A DNA stretch of 64,000 nt from Rhodococcus zopfii NBRC 100606 = JCM 9919 (GCF_001895025.1 NZ_BCXI01000036.1:1-64000), one strand, 5' to 3'. Counted from the stretch's first letter, positions 50,469 through 59,847 are shown. Numbers and translations: made by a program. Notes: generated from the letters alone by a model not told the origin.

Positions 50469-52185
50469 CTCCCCCGCGGGTGCTGTGCTGAACGAGGGTC
50501 GCGGCCAGGTGGGTGCGCCAGGAGCCGGCGGCGGTGATGTCGCGGGCGGCGGATGCGGCGTCGTCGCCGCACACGAACCCGGTCTCCCAGGTGCCGTCGT
50601 CCAGCTGCACCGAGCCCAGACCCATCGGGGAGGGCAGCGCGGCCAGGAAGCGGCCGAGCGCGGCGGGTGAGCAGACCCACCGCTCTCCTTCCAACGACGC
50701 GCCGCCGTCCGCGCAGCGCACCACCGCGGGCTTGGGCGGCTGCGTCGGCAACGCGGTCATCCGGTACTCCGGTGCCGTCGAGACCGGTCCGGCCCAGCGG
50801 GCACCGAGCGCGGTGAGCTGACCGGCGAGCGGCTGGTCGTGCAGGTGCGCACCGAACACGATCAGCGGAAACGACTGCGCCCCGGCACGTTCCGGCCACG
50901 ACGGCGTCGACAGATCGCGCGGCGCTCCGGCCAGGCGCGACGCCACGTCCGCCGCGACCGCGTCGTGTCCGGCCGGCGCGAGCACCGTCACCCCGAACTG
51001 CGCTGTGCTGCCGTCGCTCTCGCGGACCTCACCGGCCGGCACCGCGACCGCGCACAGGTCGAACAGATTGCAGAAGTTCGTGTACGTGCCCAGCCGCGAG
51101 TTGACCCCGACGGGATCGGCCTCGACCTGCGCGATCGTCGGGTGGAACGGGGCGGTCGGCACCAGCAGCGCCGCGCAGTCACCCCAGGCGGTCATCGCCC
51201 GGTCGCGGAGTTCGGCGAGGGTCGCGCGGTCGCGCAGCAGGTCGACGGCGGAGAACCGGGCCGCGCCGCGCACGATCCCCGCGACCACCGGATCCAGCCC
51301 CGCTCCCCGTGCGGCGGCGTCGACGAACTCGCCGACGGCGGCCCACCGTTCGGCGACCAAGGCCCCGTCGTACAGCAGCCGGGCGGCGGCGAGGAAGTCG
51401 TCCAGGTCGATCTCGACGATCCGGAACCCGGCCGCCCGTGCCCGCACCGCGGCGGCGGCGAAGGCGGCGCGCCACCGCTCGTCGAGTTCGGGAAGGTCGC
51501 GGGGCACCGCGACCGCGGCACCGGGCGCCGCAGCCAACGGCACGTCCGCGGCCCACGGCCGGCCACCGGGGGCGGTCGCCATGATCGCGACCGCTCGTTC
51601 GGCGGACGGGAGGTCGCGGGCGAAGATCGTCACGCAGTCGTAGCTCGCGCAGGCCGGTACGATGCCCTCGGTCGCGACCGTCCCGACCGTCGGTTTGATG
51701 CCGACGATCCCCTGGAACGCGGCCGGGACCCGGCCGGATCCGGCGGTGTCGGTGCCGATCGCGATGTCCACGACCCCGAGCGCGACCGCGACGGCGGACC
51801 CCGACGACGACCCGCCGGACACGTACTCGGGTCGCCGCGCGTCGCGGACCGCGCCGTACGGGCTGCGGGTGCCGACGAGCCCGGTGGCGAATTGGTCGAG
51901 GTTGGTCTTGCCGACGACGACCGCGCCGGCCGCGCGCAGCGCCGCGACGGCGGCGGCATCGGTGTCGGGGACGTAGCTGTAGCCGGGGCACGCGGCGGTC
52001 GTGGGCAGCCCCGCGACGTCGACGTTGTCCTTCACCGCCAGCAGAACACCGGCGAGTTCCCCACCGCGACGGACCGATTCGGCGTACTCGACGGCGACCT
52101 CGGTTTCGTCACGCAGGTGCACGAACACCTCGGGCCGGTCCGCCTCGCGCAGTCGAGCATAGGCCTGTGCCACACGGTCGGTCAT
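50446..52185 (-). CDS. atzF: Allophanate hydrolase (AtzF)
   Basis: AtzF hydrolyses allophanate (N-carboxyurea) to ammonia and carbon dioxide. The 579-residue protein is an amidase-signature enzyme. Its Lys is in [20 protein letters not shown], and the Ser-Ser pair is in [17 protein letters not shown] and [16 protein letters not shown]-terminal gamma-glutamylcyclotransferase-like domain follows ([19 protein letters not shown] onward) and ends [12 protein letters not shown] 52185 overlaps the carboxyltransferase stop by 4 bp. It is the last gene of the permease-DUF1989 operon. Confidence 0.93.
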   Translation of the reverse strand: MTDRVAQAYARLREADRPEVFVHLRDETEVAVEYAESVRRGGELAGVLLAVKDNVDVAGLPTTAACPGYSYVPDTDAAAVAALRAAGAVVVGKTNLDQFATGLVGTRSPYGAVRDARRPEYVSGGSSSGSAVAVALGVVDIAIGTDTAGSGRVPAAFQGIVGIKPTVGTVATEGIVPACASYDCVTIFARDLPSAERAVAIMATAPGGRPWAADVPLAAAPGAAVAVPRDLPELDERWRAAFAAAAVRARAAGFRIVEIDLDDFLAAARLLYDGALVAERWAAVGEFVDAAARGAGLDPVVAGIVRGAARFSAVDLLRDRATLAELRDRAMTAWGDCAALLVPTAPFHPTIAQVEADPVGVNSRLGTYTNFCNLFDLCAVAVPAGEVRESDGSTAQFGVTVLAPAGHDAVAADVASRLAGAPRDLSTPSWPERAGAQSFPLIVFGAHLHDQPLAGQLTALGARWAGPVSTAPEYRMTALPTQPPKPAVVRCADGGASLEGERWVCSPAALGRFLAALPSPMGLGSVQLDDGTWETGFVCGDDAASAARDITAAGSWRTHLAATLVQHSTRGGVRRGRGR

Positions 52186-54188
52186 GCCGCCGCCGTCCCG
52201 AGCCGGGTGCCGCGGGAGAGTTCGCCGTCGGCTTCCCAGCGGGCGCGTTCCTCGTCGCGGGCCGCTTCCATCTTCGCGCGGACCACGCCGATCGAGTCGG
52301 CCTCGCGGTCGAGGAAGGCGAGGTGCTCGGCGAGGGAGAATTCCCCCTCGGTGATGTCGACGAGGCCGCGGCCGGCGGCGGTGTCGGCGCGCAGGTCGAG
52401 CAGTTCCTCGGCGGAGACCGGGTACCAGGAGATGCGATCGAAGAACCGCAGCAACCACGGATGTTCGGGTTCGAATCCGCCTGCCCCTTCGGGGAATCGG
52501 TGATTCCACACCTGGGTGGTGCGGCCGACAAACTGATAGCCGCCGGGCCCTTCCATGCCGTAGACACACAGGTACGCGCCGCCGATCCCGACCGCGTTCT
52601 CCGGGGTCCAGGTCCGGGCCGGGTTGTACTTGGTGGTGACGAGCCGGTGCCGGGGATCGAGCGGAGTCGCCACGGGCGCACCGAGATACACATCGCCGAG
52701 GCCGAGCACGAGATAGGACGCGTCGTACACGGTCTTGTACACGTCGTCGACCGAATCCAGGCCGTTCATGCGGCGGATGAATTCGATGTTCCACGGGCAC
52801 CACGGGGCGTCGGCGCGCACGCCGTGCATGTAGCGTTCGGTGGCGAGCCGCGTGGCGGGGTCGTCCCAGCTCAGCGGCAGCCGCACGGTGCGGCTGGGGA
52901 CGACGAGCCGGTCCGCGGCGGGCAGCGCCGCCTCCGTCTCGAGGACCGCGCCGAGCACCGATCCGGTACTCGTCACCGTCGGATCGAATTTCACTTGCAG
53001 GGAACGGATTCCGGGGGTGAGGTCGACGAGCCCGCGCAGCCCCGTCCGTTCGAGGGCGGTCTGCAGCGCGTGGACGCGGGCCCGCAGCACCAGGTCCAGC
53101 GACATGGTGCCGTACTCGACGAGGATGTTGTCGTCGCCGCTGCGGCGCACCGTCACCGACGTGGTGCCGTCGGCGGTCGCGCCGCGGTGCAGCACGCCGT
53201 CGTCGCCGTCGCCGATACCGCCGACGACGGGCACCGCCGCGCGCCGGGCCGGGCCGAACACGTTGGGCGAGGCCACTGTTGCGGCACGTACCGGGACCAG
53301 CCGCAGGCGGTCGCCGGGGGCGAGCTGCCCCATCTTCCAGCGATCGGCGGTGACGACGGTGACCGGGCAGACGAAACCGCCGAGGCTGGGTCCGTCGGGG
53401 CCGAGCAGGATCGGGGTGTCGCCGGTGAAGTCGAGGGTGCCGACCGTGTAGGGGGTGTCGTGGATGTTCGACGGGTGCAGTCCGGCCTCGCCGCCGTCGG
53501 GTCGCGCCCACGTCGGCTTGGGTCCGATGAGCCGGATGCCGGTGCGGTCGGAGTTGTGGTGCACGGTGTACGCGGTGCCGTAGAGGGTGTCGATGTCGTT
53601 GCGGGTGAAGAACTCCGGTGCGCCGTGCGGTCCTTCGGTGACGGCAACGGTCCAGTCGTGGCCGATCGCGGGGATCTCCTCGGCGGTGAGGCGCCGGGGC
53701 GTTCCGGTGGACGTACCGAGCGGCAGTGCGTCACCCTCGGCGAGGACCCGCCCGGAGACGCCCCCGAACTTGCCGAGGGTGAACGTCGCGCCGGACCCGA
53801 GGTACGGGTCGACATCGAGGCCGCCGGCGACGGCGATGTAGAGGCGCAGACCCGCACCGGTGACGGCGCCGACGTCCAGGATGCCGCCGGCCGGGACCGT
53901 GACGGGCGTCCACTGCGGGACCGGACGGCCGTCGACGGTGACCGCGGCGGCCGCGCCGGTGACCGCGACCGTGGTCTCGGCGTCGAAGCGCAGGCGCGGG
54001 CCGGCCATGGTTGCCTCGAGTCCGGCGGCGCCCTCGGCGTTGCCGACCGCGAGGTTCGCGAGCCGGAACGACAGGTCGTCCATCGGGCCGGACGGCGGGA
54101 CGCCGATCTTCCAGTAGCCGACGCGTCCGGGCCAGTCCTGGACGGTGGTGAGCGGTCCGGGCCGCAGGACGGTGCAGGTCGCGCTCAC
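52182..54188 (-). CDS. Urea/guanidine carboxylase-type carboxyltransferase without biotin carboxylase or carrier domains
   Basis: The 668-residue protein equals the carboxyltransferase region of urea carboxylase. It has an AHS2/KipA-type half (VLRPGPLTTVQDWPGRVGYW, PPSGPMDDLSFRLANLAVGN, GPDGPSLGGFVCPVTVV) and an AHS1/KipI-type half (RRSGDDNILVEYGTMSLD, LVDLTPGIRSLQVKFDP, NPARTWTPENAVGIGG). In full-length urea carboxylases a roughly 450-residue biotin carboxylase precedes and a biotinyl domain with MKM follows; both are absent. The start is directly at the carboxyltransferase fold and the end at ARDEERARWEADGEL. It overlaps both neighbours by 4 bp. Activity needs a biotin carboxylase/carrier from elsewhere. 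Confidence 0.88.
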   Translation of the reverse strand: MSATCTVLRPGPLTTVQDWPGRVGYWKIGVPPSGPMDDLSFRLANLAVGNAEGAAGLEATMAGPRLRFDAETTVAVTGAAAAVTVDGRPVPQWTPVTVPAGGILDVGAVTGAGLRLYIAVAGGLDVDPYLGSGATFTLGKFGGVSGRVLAEGDALPLGTSTGTPRRLTAEEIPAIGHDWTVAVTEGPHGAPEFFTRNDIDTLYGTAYTVHHNSDRTGIRLIGPKPTWARPDGGEAGLHPSNIHDTPYTVGTLDFTGDTPILLGPDGPSLGGFVCPVTVVTADRWKMGQLAPGDRLRLVPVRAATVASPNVFGPARRAAVPVVGGIGDGDDGVLHRGATADGTTSVTVRRSGDDNILVEYGTMSLDLVLRARVHALQTALERTGLRGLVDLTPGIRSLQVKFDPTVTSTGSVLGAVLETEAALPAADRLVVPSRTVRLPLSWDDPATRLATERYMHGVRADAPWCPWNIEFIRRMNGLDSVDDVYKTVYDASYLVLGLGDVYLGAPVATPLDPRHRLVTTKYNPARTWTPENAVGIGGAYLCVYGMEGPGGYQFVGRTTQVWNHRFPEGAGGFEPEHPWLLRFFDRISWYPVSAEELLDLRADTAAGRGLVDITEGEFSLAEHLAFLDREADSIGVVRAKMEAARDEERARWEADGELSRGTRLGTAAA

Positions 54189-54832
54189 GGTCGGGCCTCC
54201 GGTCGGGTAACGATCATCTGCACGGCGGTGGGGTCGAATCCGTTGCAGGGGTTGTTGATCTGCGGGCAGTTGGACACCAGCACGAGGGTGTCGATCTCGG
54301 CGCGCAGCGCGAGCCGGCGACCGGGCGCGGAGAGTCCGTCGACGATGCCGAGGGTGCCGTCCGGGTCGACGGGCACGTTCATGAAGAAGTTGACGTTGCC
54401 GACCAGATCGCGTTTACCGAGGCCGTGTTTCGCGCCTTCGGCCAGGAAGTTCTCGACACACGCATGCTGGTGGCGGGTGTGGTGGCCGTAGCGCAGGGTG
54501 TTCGATTCCTGCGAGCAGGCGCCGCCGATGGTGTCGTGGTTGCCGACCTCGTCGGCGACGATCGTCATCATCGGGTTGCCCTCCTGGTCGCGGATCACCG
54601 ATCCGGTGGTCAGGAACAGCGAGCGCTGCGCGGCGATGGTGGCCTGCGCGCTGTACCGGATCGCGGTGTCGGGGGCGCCGTAGAAGAGGGTGTCGACGGC
54701 CTGGTTTCCGTACAGGTCGACGATGGTGAGAACGTCCCCGGCGGCGACGAGCGCCGACCACGGTCCGCGGGGCGCGACCGTCTCGTCGAGGATCACGGCG
54801 CCGGGGACGAGGGGTGCGGGAGCAGTGGTCAT
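54185..54832 (-). CDS. DUF1989 protein, urea-carboxylase-associated protein 2 / carboxyguanidine deiminase subunit
   Basis: The 215-residue protein has family motifs LVAAGDVLTIVDLYGNQAVDTLFY, SVIRDQEGNPMMTIVADEVGNHDTIGGACSQESNTLRYG (in pieces), CVENFLAEGAKHGLGKRDL, NFFMNVPVDPDG and CPQINNPCNGFDPT. The conserved His and Cys residues fit the metal- or substrate-binding sites of this group. With its partner gene it has been shown in other bacteria to deiminate carboxyguanidine to allophanate. ATG 54832 overlaps the upstream stop by 4 bp. Confidence 0.9.
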   Translation of the reverse strand: MTTAPAPLVPGAVILDETVAPRGPWSALVAAGDVLTIVDLYGNQAVDTLFYGAPDTAIRYSAQATIAAQRSLFLTTGSVIRDQEGNPMMTIVADEVGNHDTIGGACSQESNTLRYGHHTRHQHACVENFLAEGAKHGLGKRDLVGNVNFFMNVPVDPDGTLGIVDGLSAPGRRLALRAEIDTLVLVSNCPQINNPCNGFDPTAVQMIVTRPEARP

Positions 54833-55671
54833 CGTGCGACTCCTTCGGTCGGCAGGGCGGCGGTGTGGACGTCCTCGGTGTTGCGGTGCGCGCGGTCGTA
54901 TTCGGGGCCGATTCCGGGGGCACGCGCGGCGAGGTCGGCGAGGTCGGCGGGGGCGCGCCAGGCGAGCAGTTCGATAGTGGTGGTGTCGAAGGTGGGCGAT
55001 TCGTCGAGCGGGTGCGCGGTGTTCGCGACCGCGACGATCAGCGGAAGATGCAGCAGCAGTTCGACACTCGCTCCGGGACCGGCGTTTCCGGTGGCGATCG
55101 CACTGCCGTCGTCGGCGATCCGGACGCCGTGGAAGAACGAGACGGTCGGGGCCACGTCGCGGGGACCGAGGCCGTGTTTGAGGGCGGCGAGGGTGAGCAG
55201 TTCCCGCCCGGCCGGGGCGCCGGAGTGCACCGAACCGTCGCCGTAGCGGGCGGTGTTGGCGGCGGCGGTGGTGGTGCCGCACAGCGCGTCGTGCCGGCCG
55301 GAGGTGTCGGCGACGATCGTCGCGAGCACTCGCCCCTGGTCGTCGAGCAGCGGGTGGTCGACGCCGAGGTACGCCTGCCACGGCACCTTGACGGTGTCGG
55401 CGACGTTGAGCCGCTCCCACGGGGCGTCGGCGCGCCACAGCATCAGGTGGGCGCAGCCTCGGCCGTCGAGGTCGGTCAGGCGCAGCCGGGTGCCGCGGGC
55501 GAGCACCTTCGAGGTGTAGCGGCCGCCGGGCACGGTCTCGGCCCACACCATGTCCGCGGCGTCGACGGGCGGGTTCGGCCAGGCGGAGGCGGGAACGACG
55601 GGCATCGGGACGTCGTGCCGCCCGGCCTGGGAGCGGGCGTGGTCGCGGGCTGCGGTGGTGGTGGCGGTCAT
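54829..55671 (-). CDS. DUF1989 protein, urea-carboxylase-associated protein 1 / carboxyguanidine deiminase subunit
   Basis: The 280-residue protein is the larger partner: MVWAETVPGGRYTSKVLARGTRLRLTDLDG (in pieces), CAHLMLWRADAPWERLNVADTVKVPW, IVADTSGRHDALCGTTTAAANTARYG and VSFFHGVRIADDG. It shares the DUF1989 core with the next gene, and the two probably form one hetero-oligomer. A His-containing N-terminal extension (about 1-40) is present. ATG 55671 lies 26 bp after the permease stop. Confidence 0.9.
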   Translation of the reverse strand: MTATTTAARDHARSQAGRHDVPMPVVPASAWPNPPVDAADMVWAETVPGGRYTSKVLARGTRLRLTDLDGRGCAHLMLWRADAPWERLNVADTVKVPWQAYLGVDHPLLDDQGRVLATIVADTSGRHDALCGTTTAAANTARYGDGSVHSGAPAGRELLTLAALKHGLGPRDVAPTVSFFHGVRIADDGSAIATGNAGPGASVELLLHLPLIVAVANTAHPLDESPTFDTTTIELLAWRAPADLADLAARAPGIGPEYDRAHRNTEDVHTAALPTEGVAR

Positions 55672-55697
55672 GGTGACTCCTCGAAGGATGCGGACGG

Positions 55698-57233
55698 TCA
55701 GAGCGGGCGGACGGGCCGCGGGTGTATCCGGCCGCGGGGGAAGCACAGGATCCCGAGGGCGACGATCGCGACGATGGAGATCGGCCCGGCCCAGCGCAGG
55801 ATCGGGGTGGTACCCGCCGGGTCGAAGATCTCGGCGCGCGGCCACGACAGGTTCACGACCATGACCAGCCCGTAGAGGACGGCCCCCGCGTTGACGAGGA
55901 CACCCCAGCGGCCCAGGGAGAACAGGGGCCGGCCCTCGGCGTCGGTGCCGCCGGCGCCGGAGATCCAGCCGCCGGTCAGCCGCCGGTACAGCATCGGCGC
56001 GGTCACGAGCAGGTAGGCGAGGTAGATCGCAATGATGCACACGCTCGCCAGCGTCGAGAAGATCGCCGAGTTGCCGACGTTGAGCAGCAGCACCGCGACG
56101 CAGGCGAGGCCGACGACGATGGCCGGGACGATGGGGGTGCCGGTGCGGCGGTTGACGGTCGCGAGGGCCTTGGAGAACGGGAGGCGCTCGTCGCGGGCCA
56201 TCGAGAACATCAGGCGGGACGCGGCGGTCTGGATGGCGAGTGTGCAGATGAGGATCGCGATCGCGACGTCGACGAGCAGCACGGTGCCCCAGGGCGAGGA
56301 CAGGACGGTGTCGAGCACGTATGGCAGACCCTCGGTGGCGAGGCGGCCGTCGGTGAGGCTGGGCGCGGCCATGAGCGCGCCGAGGATCATGAGGCCGCCA
56401 CCGAGCGCGGACACGCTCAGCGCCATGCGGATGGTGCGGGGTGCGACGCGGCGGGGATCGCGGGTCTCCTCGGCGAGTTCGCCGGCGGAGCCGAAGCCGA
56501 CCATGACGTACGCGGCCATCAGGCCGGAGGCGATCCATGCCCAGCCGTATCCGGACTGACCCTCGTGGACGCCCGTGTCGAAGACGACCTGCGGGCCGCG
56601 CTGGGCGTGCGTGAAGAACACGCCGATGACGGCGACGACACCGACGATCTCGCAGACGACGCCGACGGTGTTGACCCGCGCCATCCAGCGCACGCCGACG
56701 CTGTTGACGGTGGTGGTGACGACGAGAAGGACGGTGCCGAGCAGGACGGCGTTGGCGGCACCGCTGGGCGAGGTGAGCGACGTGTCCTCACCGATGATCT
56801 GGAAACCGGACCAGACCGCCGGCAGCACGACCTGCAGGGCGATCGCGGCGGCGGAAGCGGTGACGATCTGCGCGAGAATCATGAACCAGCCGCCGAACCA
56901 GCCGAGCACCTCGCCGCCGAGACGCCGCGACCACTGGTAGACGGCCCCGGACAGCGGGTAGCGGGCGGCCAGTTCGGCGAAGCACAGGGCGACGAGGAAC
57001 TGGCCGGCGAACACGACGGGCCAGGTCCAGAAGAAGGCCGGTCCGGCGAACCCGAAGCCGAGGCCGAACAACTGGAAGATCGTGGTGAGGATCGAGACGA
57101 ACGAGAATCCGGCCGCGAACGAGGCGAACTTCCCGAGCGAGCGGTGGAGTTGCTGTTCGTATCCGAATTCGGCGAGATCTCCCGCGTCGCCGCCCTTGTC
57201 GGGTGGCGCGGCGGTGGGCGTGGTCAATGCCAT
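55698..57233 (-). CDS. APC-family permease associated with urea/guanidine carboxylase genes
   Basis: The 511-residue protein has about 12 hydrophobic segments and the APC motifs FSFVSILTTIFQLFGLGF, CFAELAARYPLSGAVYQWS, GFGSAGELAEETRDPRRVAP and ASRLMFSMARDERLPFSKAL. Its place directly before the two DUF1989 genes matches permeases annotated as urea-carboxylase-related. The cargo is likely guanidine, urea or a related cation, by inference. ATG 57233 was chosen. A dyad at 57259-57281 lies 26 bp upstream. Confidence 0.92.
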   Translation of the reverse strand: MALTTPTAAPPDKGGDAGDLAEFGYEQQLHRSLGKFASFAAGFSFVSILTTIFQLFGLGFGFAGPAFFWTWPVVFAGQFLVALCFAELAARYPLSGAVYQWSRRLGGEVLGWFGGWFMILAQIVTASAAAIALQVVLPAVWSGFQIIGEDTSLTSPSGAANAVLLGTVLLVVTTTVNSVGVRWMARVNTVGVVCEIVGVVAVIGVFFTHAQRGPQVVFDTGVHEGQSGYGWAWIASGLMAAYVMVGFGSAGELAEETRDPRRVAPRTIRMALSVSALGGGLMILGALMAAPSLTDGRLATEGLPYVLDTVLSSPWGTVLLVDVAIAILICTLAIQTAASRLMFSMARDERLPFSKALATVNRRTGTPIVPAIVVGLACVAVLLLNVGNSAIFSTLASVCIIAIYLAYLLVTAPMLYRRLTGGWISGAGGTDAEGRPLFSLGRWGVLVNAGAVLYGLVMVVNLSWPRAEIFDPAGTTPILRWAGPISIVAIVALGILCFPRGRIHPRPVRPL

Positions 57234-57258
57234 GGGGTCCTCGATTCGCGCAGCCGTC

Positions 57259-57281
57259 AAAACCTGTCGGGTGACAGTTTT
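57259..57281. promoter_or_regulatory. Dyad in the divergent promoter region before the permease
   Basis: AAAACCTGTC and GACAGTTTT are inverted repeats, with one extra C in the left arm, around GGGT. The site is AT-rich for this genome and lies between the permease and the divergent nucleotidyltransferase gene. It is a candidate operator, possibly for the nearby TetR protein. Confidence 0.45.
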
Positions 57282-57376
57282 AAGGGGGCGCATTCCTGTG
57301 CGGTGACGGCGATGTTTCGAATCGGCTACCTGTGTTGCGAACATGTGACGCGGCGTGGATGTGCCACTATCGCTGC

Positions 57377-58279
57377 ATGCCCACCCCCACCGACCTCGCG
57401 CGCCTGCGCTCCGAATTCGCCCGCGGCACAACGTCGGAACACCTCGCGGCCGAGTGGTCGCGGCTGTGCGTCGACGACCTGCGCACCGCGCTGGCCGGGC
57501 GCACCGACGCGCAGGTGTGGGTCACCGGCAGCCTCGGTCGGGGCGAGGCGCTGCCCGGATCCGACCTCGACGCCCTCGCCGTCACCGCCACCCCGGACCG
57601 CGGATTCGGTGCGCTGGATCTGCCCGGCCTCCGAGCCGACCCGAACGGCGCCACCCCGATGCGACGACGGTTGCGCCGCACCCCCGACGAATGGCGCGAC
57701 GCCGTCACCCGCTGGACCGCGGACCCGCACGAGGACCGCGGCGTCGTCATGATCGGCCTGCTCGCCGACGCGCGCCCGCTCGAGGACGGTCCGGACCCCG
57801 ACCTGACCGATGTGCTCACCGCCGCGTTGCGTACGCATCCGCGTTGCCTGAACGCCGTCCTGTCCGACGCGCTCGCCCACCGGCCGCACGTGCGCCCGGC
57901 ACTTCCGCTGGTCCCCGCCCCGAGCGTCGACCTCAAGCAGGACCTGCTGACCCCGGTGCGCAAGATCGCCCGCTGGGTGGCGCTGGCCGGCGGGACCGGC
58001 GGGCACACCACCGGGGAGCGTCTGGACGGCGCGCGGCCCGGCGACTTGCTCGAGCCCGACGAGATCACCGACCTGCGCCGCTGCCACCACGAGATCCTCG
58101 ACATCGTCACCCGGCGGGCCCTCGACGGCAGCGGAGGCGACGGACCTGCACCCCTGAGCGCCTTCCGGCCCGCCGAGCGCGCCACGATCCGGTGGGTGTC
58201 GCGCACCGTCGCCGGGATCCAGCGGGTGCTGGACTATCGGCTGTCCGCGTCCTCGTTCAGCCGCCCGGACCGGTCGTGA
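57377..58279 (+). CDS. Nucleotidyltransferase-fold protein
   Basis: The 300-residue protein has the pol-beta-type active-site pattern GSLGRGEALPGSDLDALAV (about 55-73), Gly-Ser followed by DxD, as in GlnD-type and DUF294-type nucleotidyltransferases. The rest is helical, with LLTPVRKIARWVALAGG and HHEILDIVTRRAL resembling the DUF294 C-terminal domain. It may transfer a nucleotide to a protein or small molecule, or be inactive. Its stop overlaps the Fic start by 4 bp. ATG 57377 (MPTPTDLARL) is the likely start. Confidence 0.78.
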   Translation: MPTPTDLARLRSEFARGTTSEHLAAEWSRLCVDDLRTALAGRTDAQVWVTGSLGRGEALPGSDLDALAVTATPDRGFGALDLPGLRADPNGATPMRRRLRRTPDEWRDAVTRWTADPHEDRGVVMIGLLADARPLEDGPDPDLTDVLTAALRTHPRCLNAVLSDALAHRPHVRPALPLVPAPSVDLKQDLLTPVRKIARWVALAGGTGGHTTGERLDGARPGDLLEPDEITDLRRCHHEILDIVTRRALDGSGGDGPAPLSAFRPAERATIRWVSRTVAGIQRVLDYRLSASSFSRPDRS

Positions 58280-59055
58280 ACGCCGAGGACGCCGTCGCGC
58301 AGGCGGTGCACGCCCAGGAACTCGAGGGCTGGCGGCCCGACGGCGACGCCCGCGCCGCACTCACCGCGTTCGCGACCGGGGCGCTCGGACGGGGCGGATA
58401 CATCGCCGCCGCGGTCGCGGCGGCGCGCGCGCTCGATCCGAGTGAACAGCGACCCCGCCTGCTGCGCCGCTACCGCCCCTACTACGTGCGGGGAACCACG
58501 GTGCTGCGCAACGGGATCGGTCTGGCAAACCCGGTCGCACTGGCGGAGGCGGAGCATCGCGTGTGCGCGGCGCGACTCGTCGAGATCCACCTGGGGACGG
58601 TCGCGCCCGACGTCCCCCTCGTGACGTCGATCCACCAGCATCTGTTCGGCGACGTCTATCCGTGGGCGGGGCAGCAGCGCATCGTCGATCTACGCAAGGG
58701 CGACGCGAGGTTCCTGCCGGTTCCCCGGCTCGCCACCCGGATGGCGGCGCTCGAGGATGCGGTCGCCGCCGTCTGCCACACCGATTTCATCGCTGCCACG
58801 GCGGCGGTCGTCGCGGATCTCGTTGCCGTGCATCCGTTCCGAGAGGGAAATGGTCGTACCGCGACGACACTGCTCACGGTTCTGGCCCGCCGCGCCGGGC
58901 TGCCGTTCGATCTGCGCTGTGTCGACCGCACCGCGTGGATGGGCGCCTCGCGCGCGGCGATGGCCGCCGCGGACGGCAACCATCGGGTCCCGGCGGAGCC
59001 GTTCGTGCCGGTCGTCGAGCGGGTCGCCGGGGTGTGGCAGAGTGAGACATCGTGA
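58276..59055 (+). CDS. Fic domain protein
   Basis: The 259-residue protein has the canonical Fic active-site motif HPFREGNGRT, with catalytic His and the anion-binding GNGR. The upstream flap region LFGDVYPWAGQQRIVDLRKGDARFLP (in pieces) is also present. Fic enzymes usually transfer AMP from ATP to a target Ser, Thr or Tyr. About 70 N-terminal residues precede the Fic core. I see no (S/T)xxxE(G/N) inhibitory helix in this protein or its neighbours, so how it is held in check is unclear. GTG 58276 and the stop at 59055 both overlap neighbours by 4 bp. Confidence 0.88.
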   Translation: MNAEDAVAQAVHAQELEGWRPDGDARAALTAFATGALGRGGYIAAAVAAARALDPSEQRPRLLRRYRPYYVRGTTVLRNGIGLANPVALAEAEHRVCAARLVEIHLGTVAPDVPLVTSIHQHLFGDVYPWAGQQRIVDLRKGDARFLPVPRLATRMAALEDAVAAVCHTDFIAATAAVVADLVAVHPFREGNGRTATTLLTVLARRAGLPFDLRCVDRTAWMGASRAAMAAADGNHRVPAEPFVPVVERVAGVWQSETS

Positions 59056-59729
59056 CCGGACCCGGACGACCGCGCCTCGTCGAGCGCCGACGCCCCGGCG
59101 CGTCGGGTCGCGAGGAAATCCTCGATGCCGCAGGCGAACTGTTCGTCACTCGTGGTTTCGCCGCGACGTCGACACGCGCGATCGCCGAGTCGGTGGGTAT
59201 CCGGCAGGCGTCGCTCTACCACCACTTCCCCACCAAGGAATCGATCCTCGCGGCACTGCTCGATTCGACGGTCGAACCGTCGCTGCACTATGCGCGCACC
59301 CTCGCGGACCTGGGCGGCGATCCGTCCGTGCTCCTGTGGGCCCTGACCGCGGGCGACTCGTGGAATCTGCTCACGGACCGCTCGAATCTCGGCCGGCTGT
59401 ACCTGATTCCGGAGGCGGACGCACCGGGACTGGCCGTGTTTCATGCCAAACGCCGCGAATTGCACGGCATCTACCGGACTCTCGCGGCGCGGGCGGTGTC
59501 GGATCCGAACGATCCGCGGTGCGGGCTGCCGGTGCGGGTCACCGAATCGGTGATCGCGATCCGCGCCGACGACCCGGCCATCACGGCTCCCGCCGACGGC
59601 CCGCTGCCGACGTCCGCTCGGCTCCTCGCCGACAGTTCCCTGCGAATCCTCGGTCTCGAACCCACCGACGCTCTCCGAGACGCCGGTACCGCGCTGGTCG
59701 TCGCCCACCGCACCCCCGCCACCGGGTGA
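59052..59729 (+). CDS. TetR-family regulator
   Basis: The 225-residue protein has a typical N-terminal helix-turn-helix: GREEILDAAGELFVTRGFAATSTRAIAESVGIRQASLYHHFPTKESILAALL (in pieces, about 20-70). A helical ligand domain follows. GTG 59052 overlaps the Fic stop by 4 bp, so regulator and Fic are translationally coupled. The 118 bp before gabT hold several short palindromes (ACCGA-ATA-TCGGT at 59751-59763; CGGTTCC/GGAACCG at 59760-59781) that could be its sites. Confidence 0.9.
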   Translation: MTGPGRPRLVERRRPGASGREEILDAAGELFVTRGFAATSTRAIAESVGIRQASLYHHFPTKESILAALLDSTVEPSLHYARTLADLGGDPSVLLWALTAGDSWNLLTDRSNLGRLYLIPEADAPGLAVFHAKRRELHGIYRTLAARAVSDPNDPRCGLPVRVTESVIAIRADDPAITAPADGPLPTSARLLADSSLRILGLEPTDALRDAGTALVVAHRTPATG

Positions 59730-59847
59730 AGGTCCCCATCACCCGGATCGACCGAATATCGGTTCCCTTCCCCCGGAACCGGGTCTGCGCCGATATCGTC
59801 GAGGTTGCCCCGGAACCACACCGCAGCATCGACCGAGGGACGCCACG

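Noticed and set aside
57234-57376. A guanidine-I (ykkC) riboswitch in front of the permease
   Set aside because: The leader lacks the conserved ykkC blocks (for example the ACGGA and GGGACAAAAGCCC-like segments). Only an AT-rich dyad is visible.
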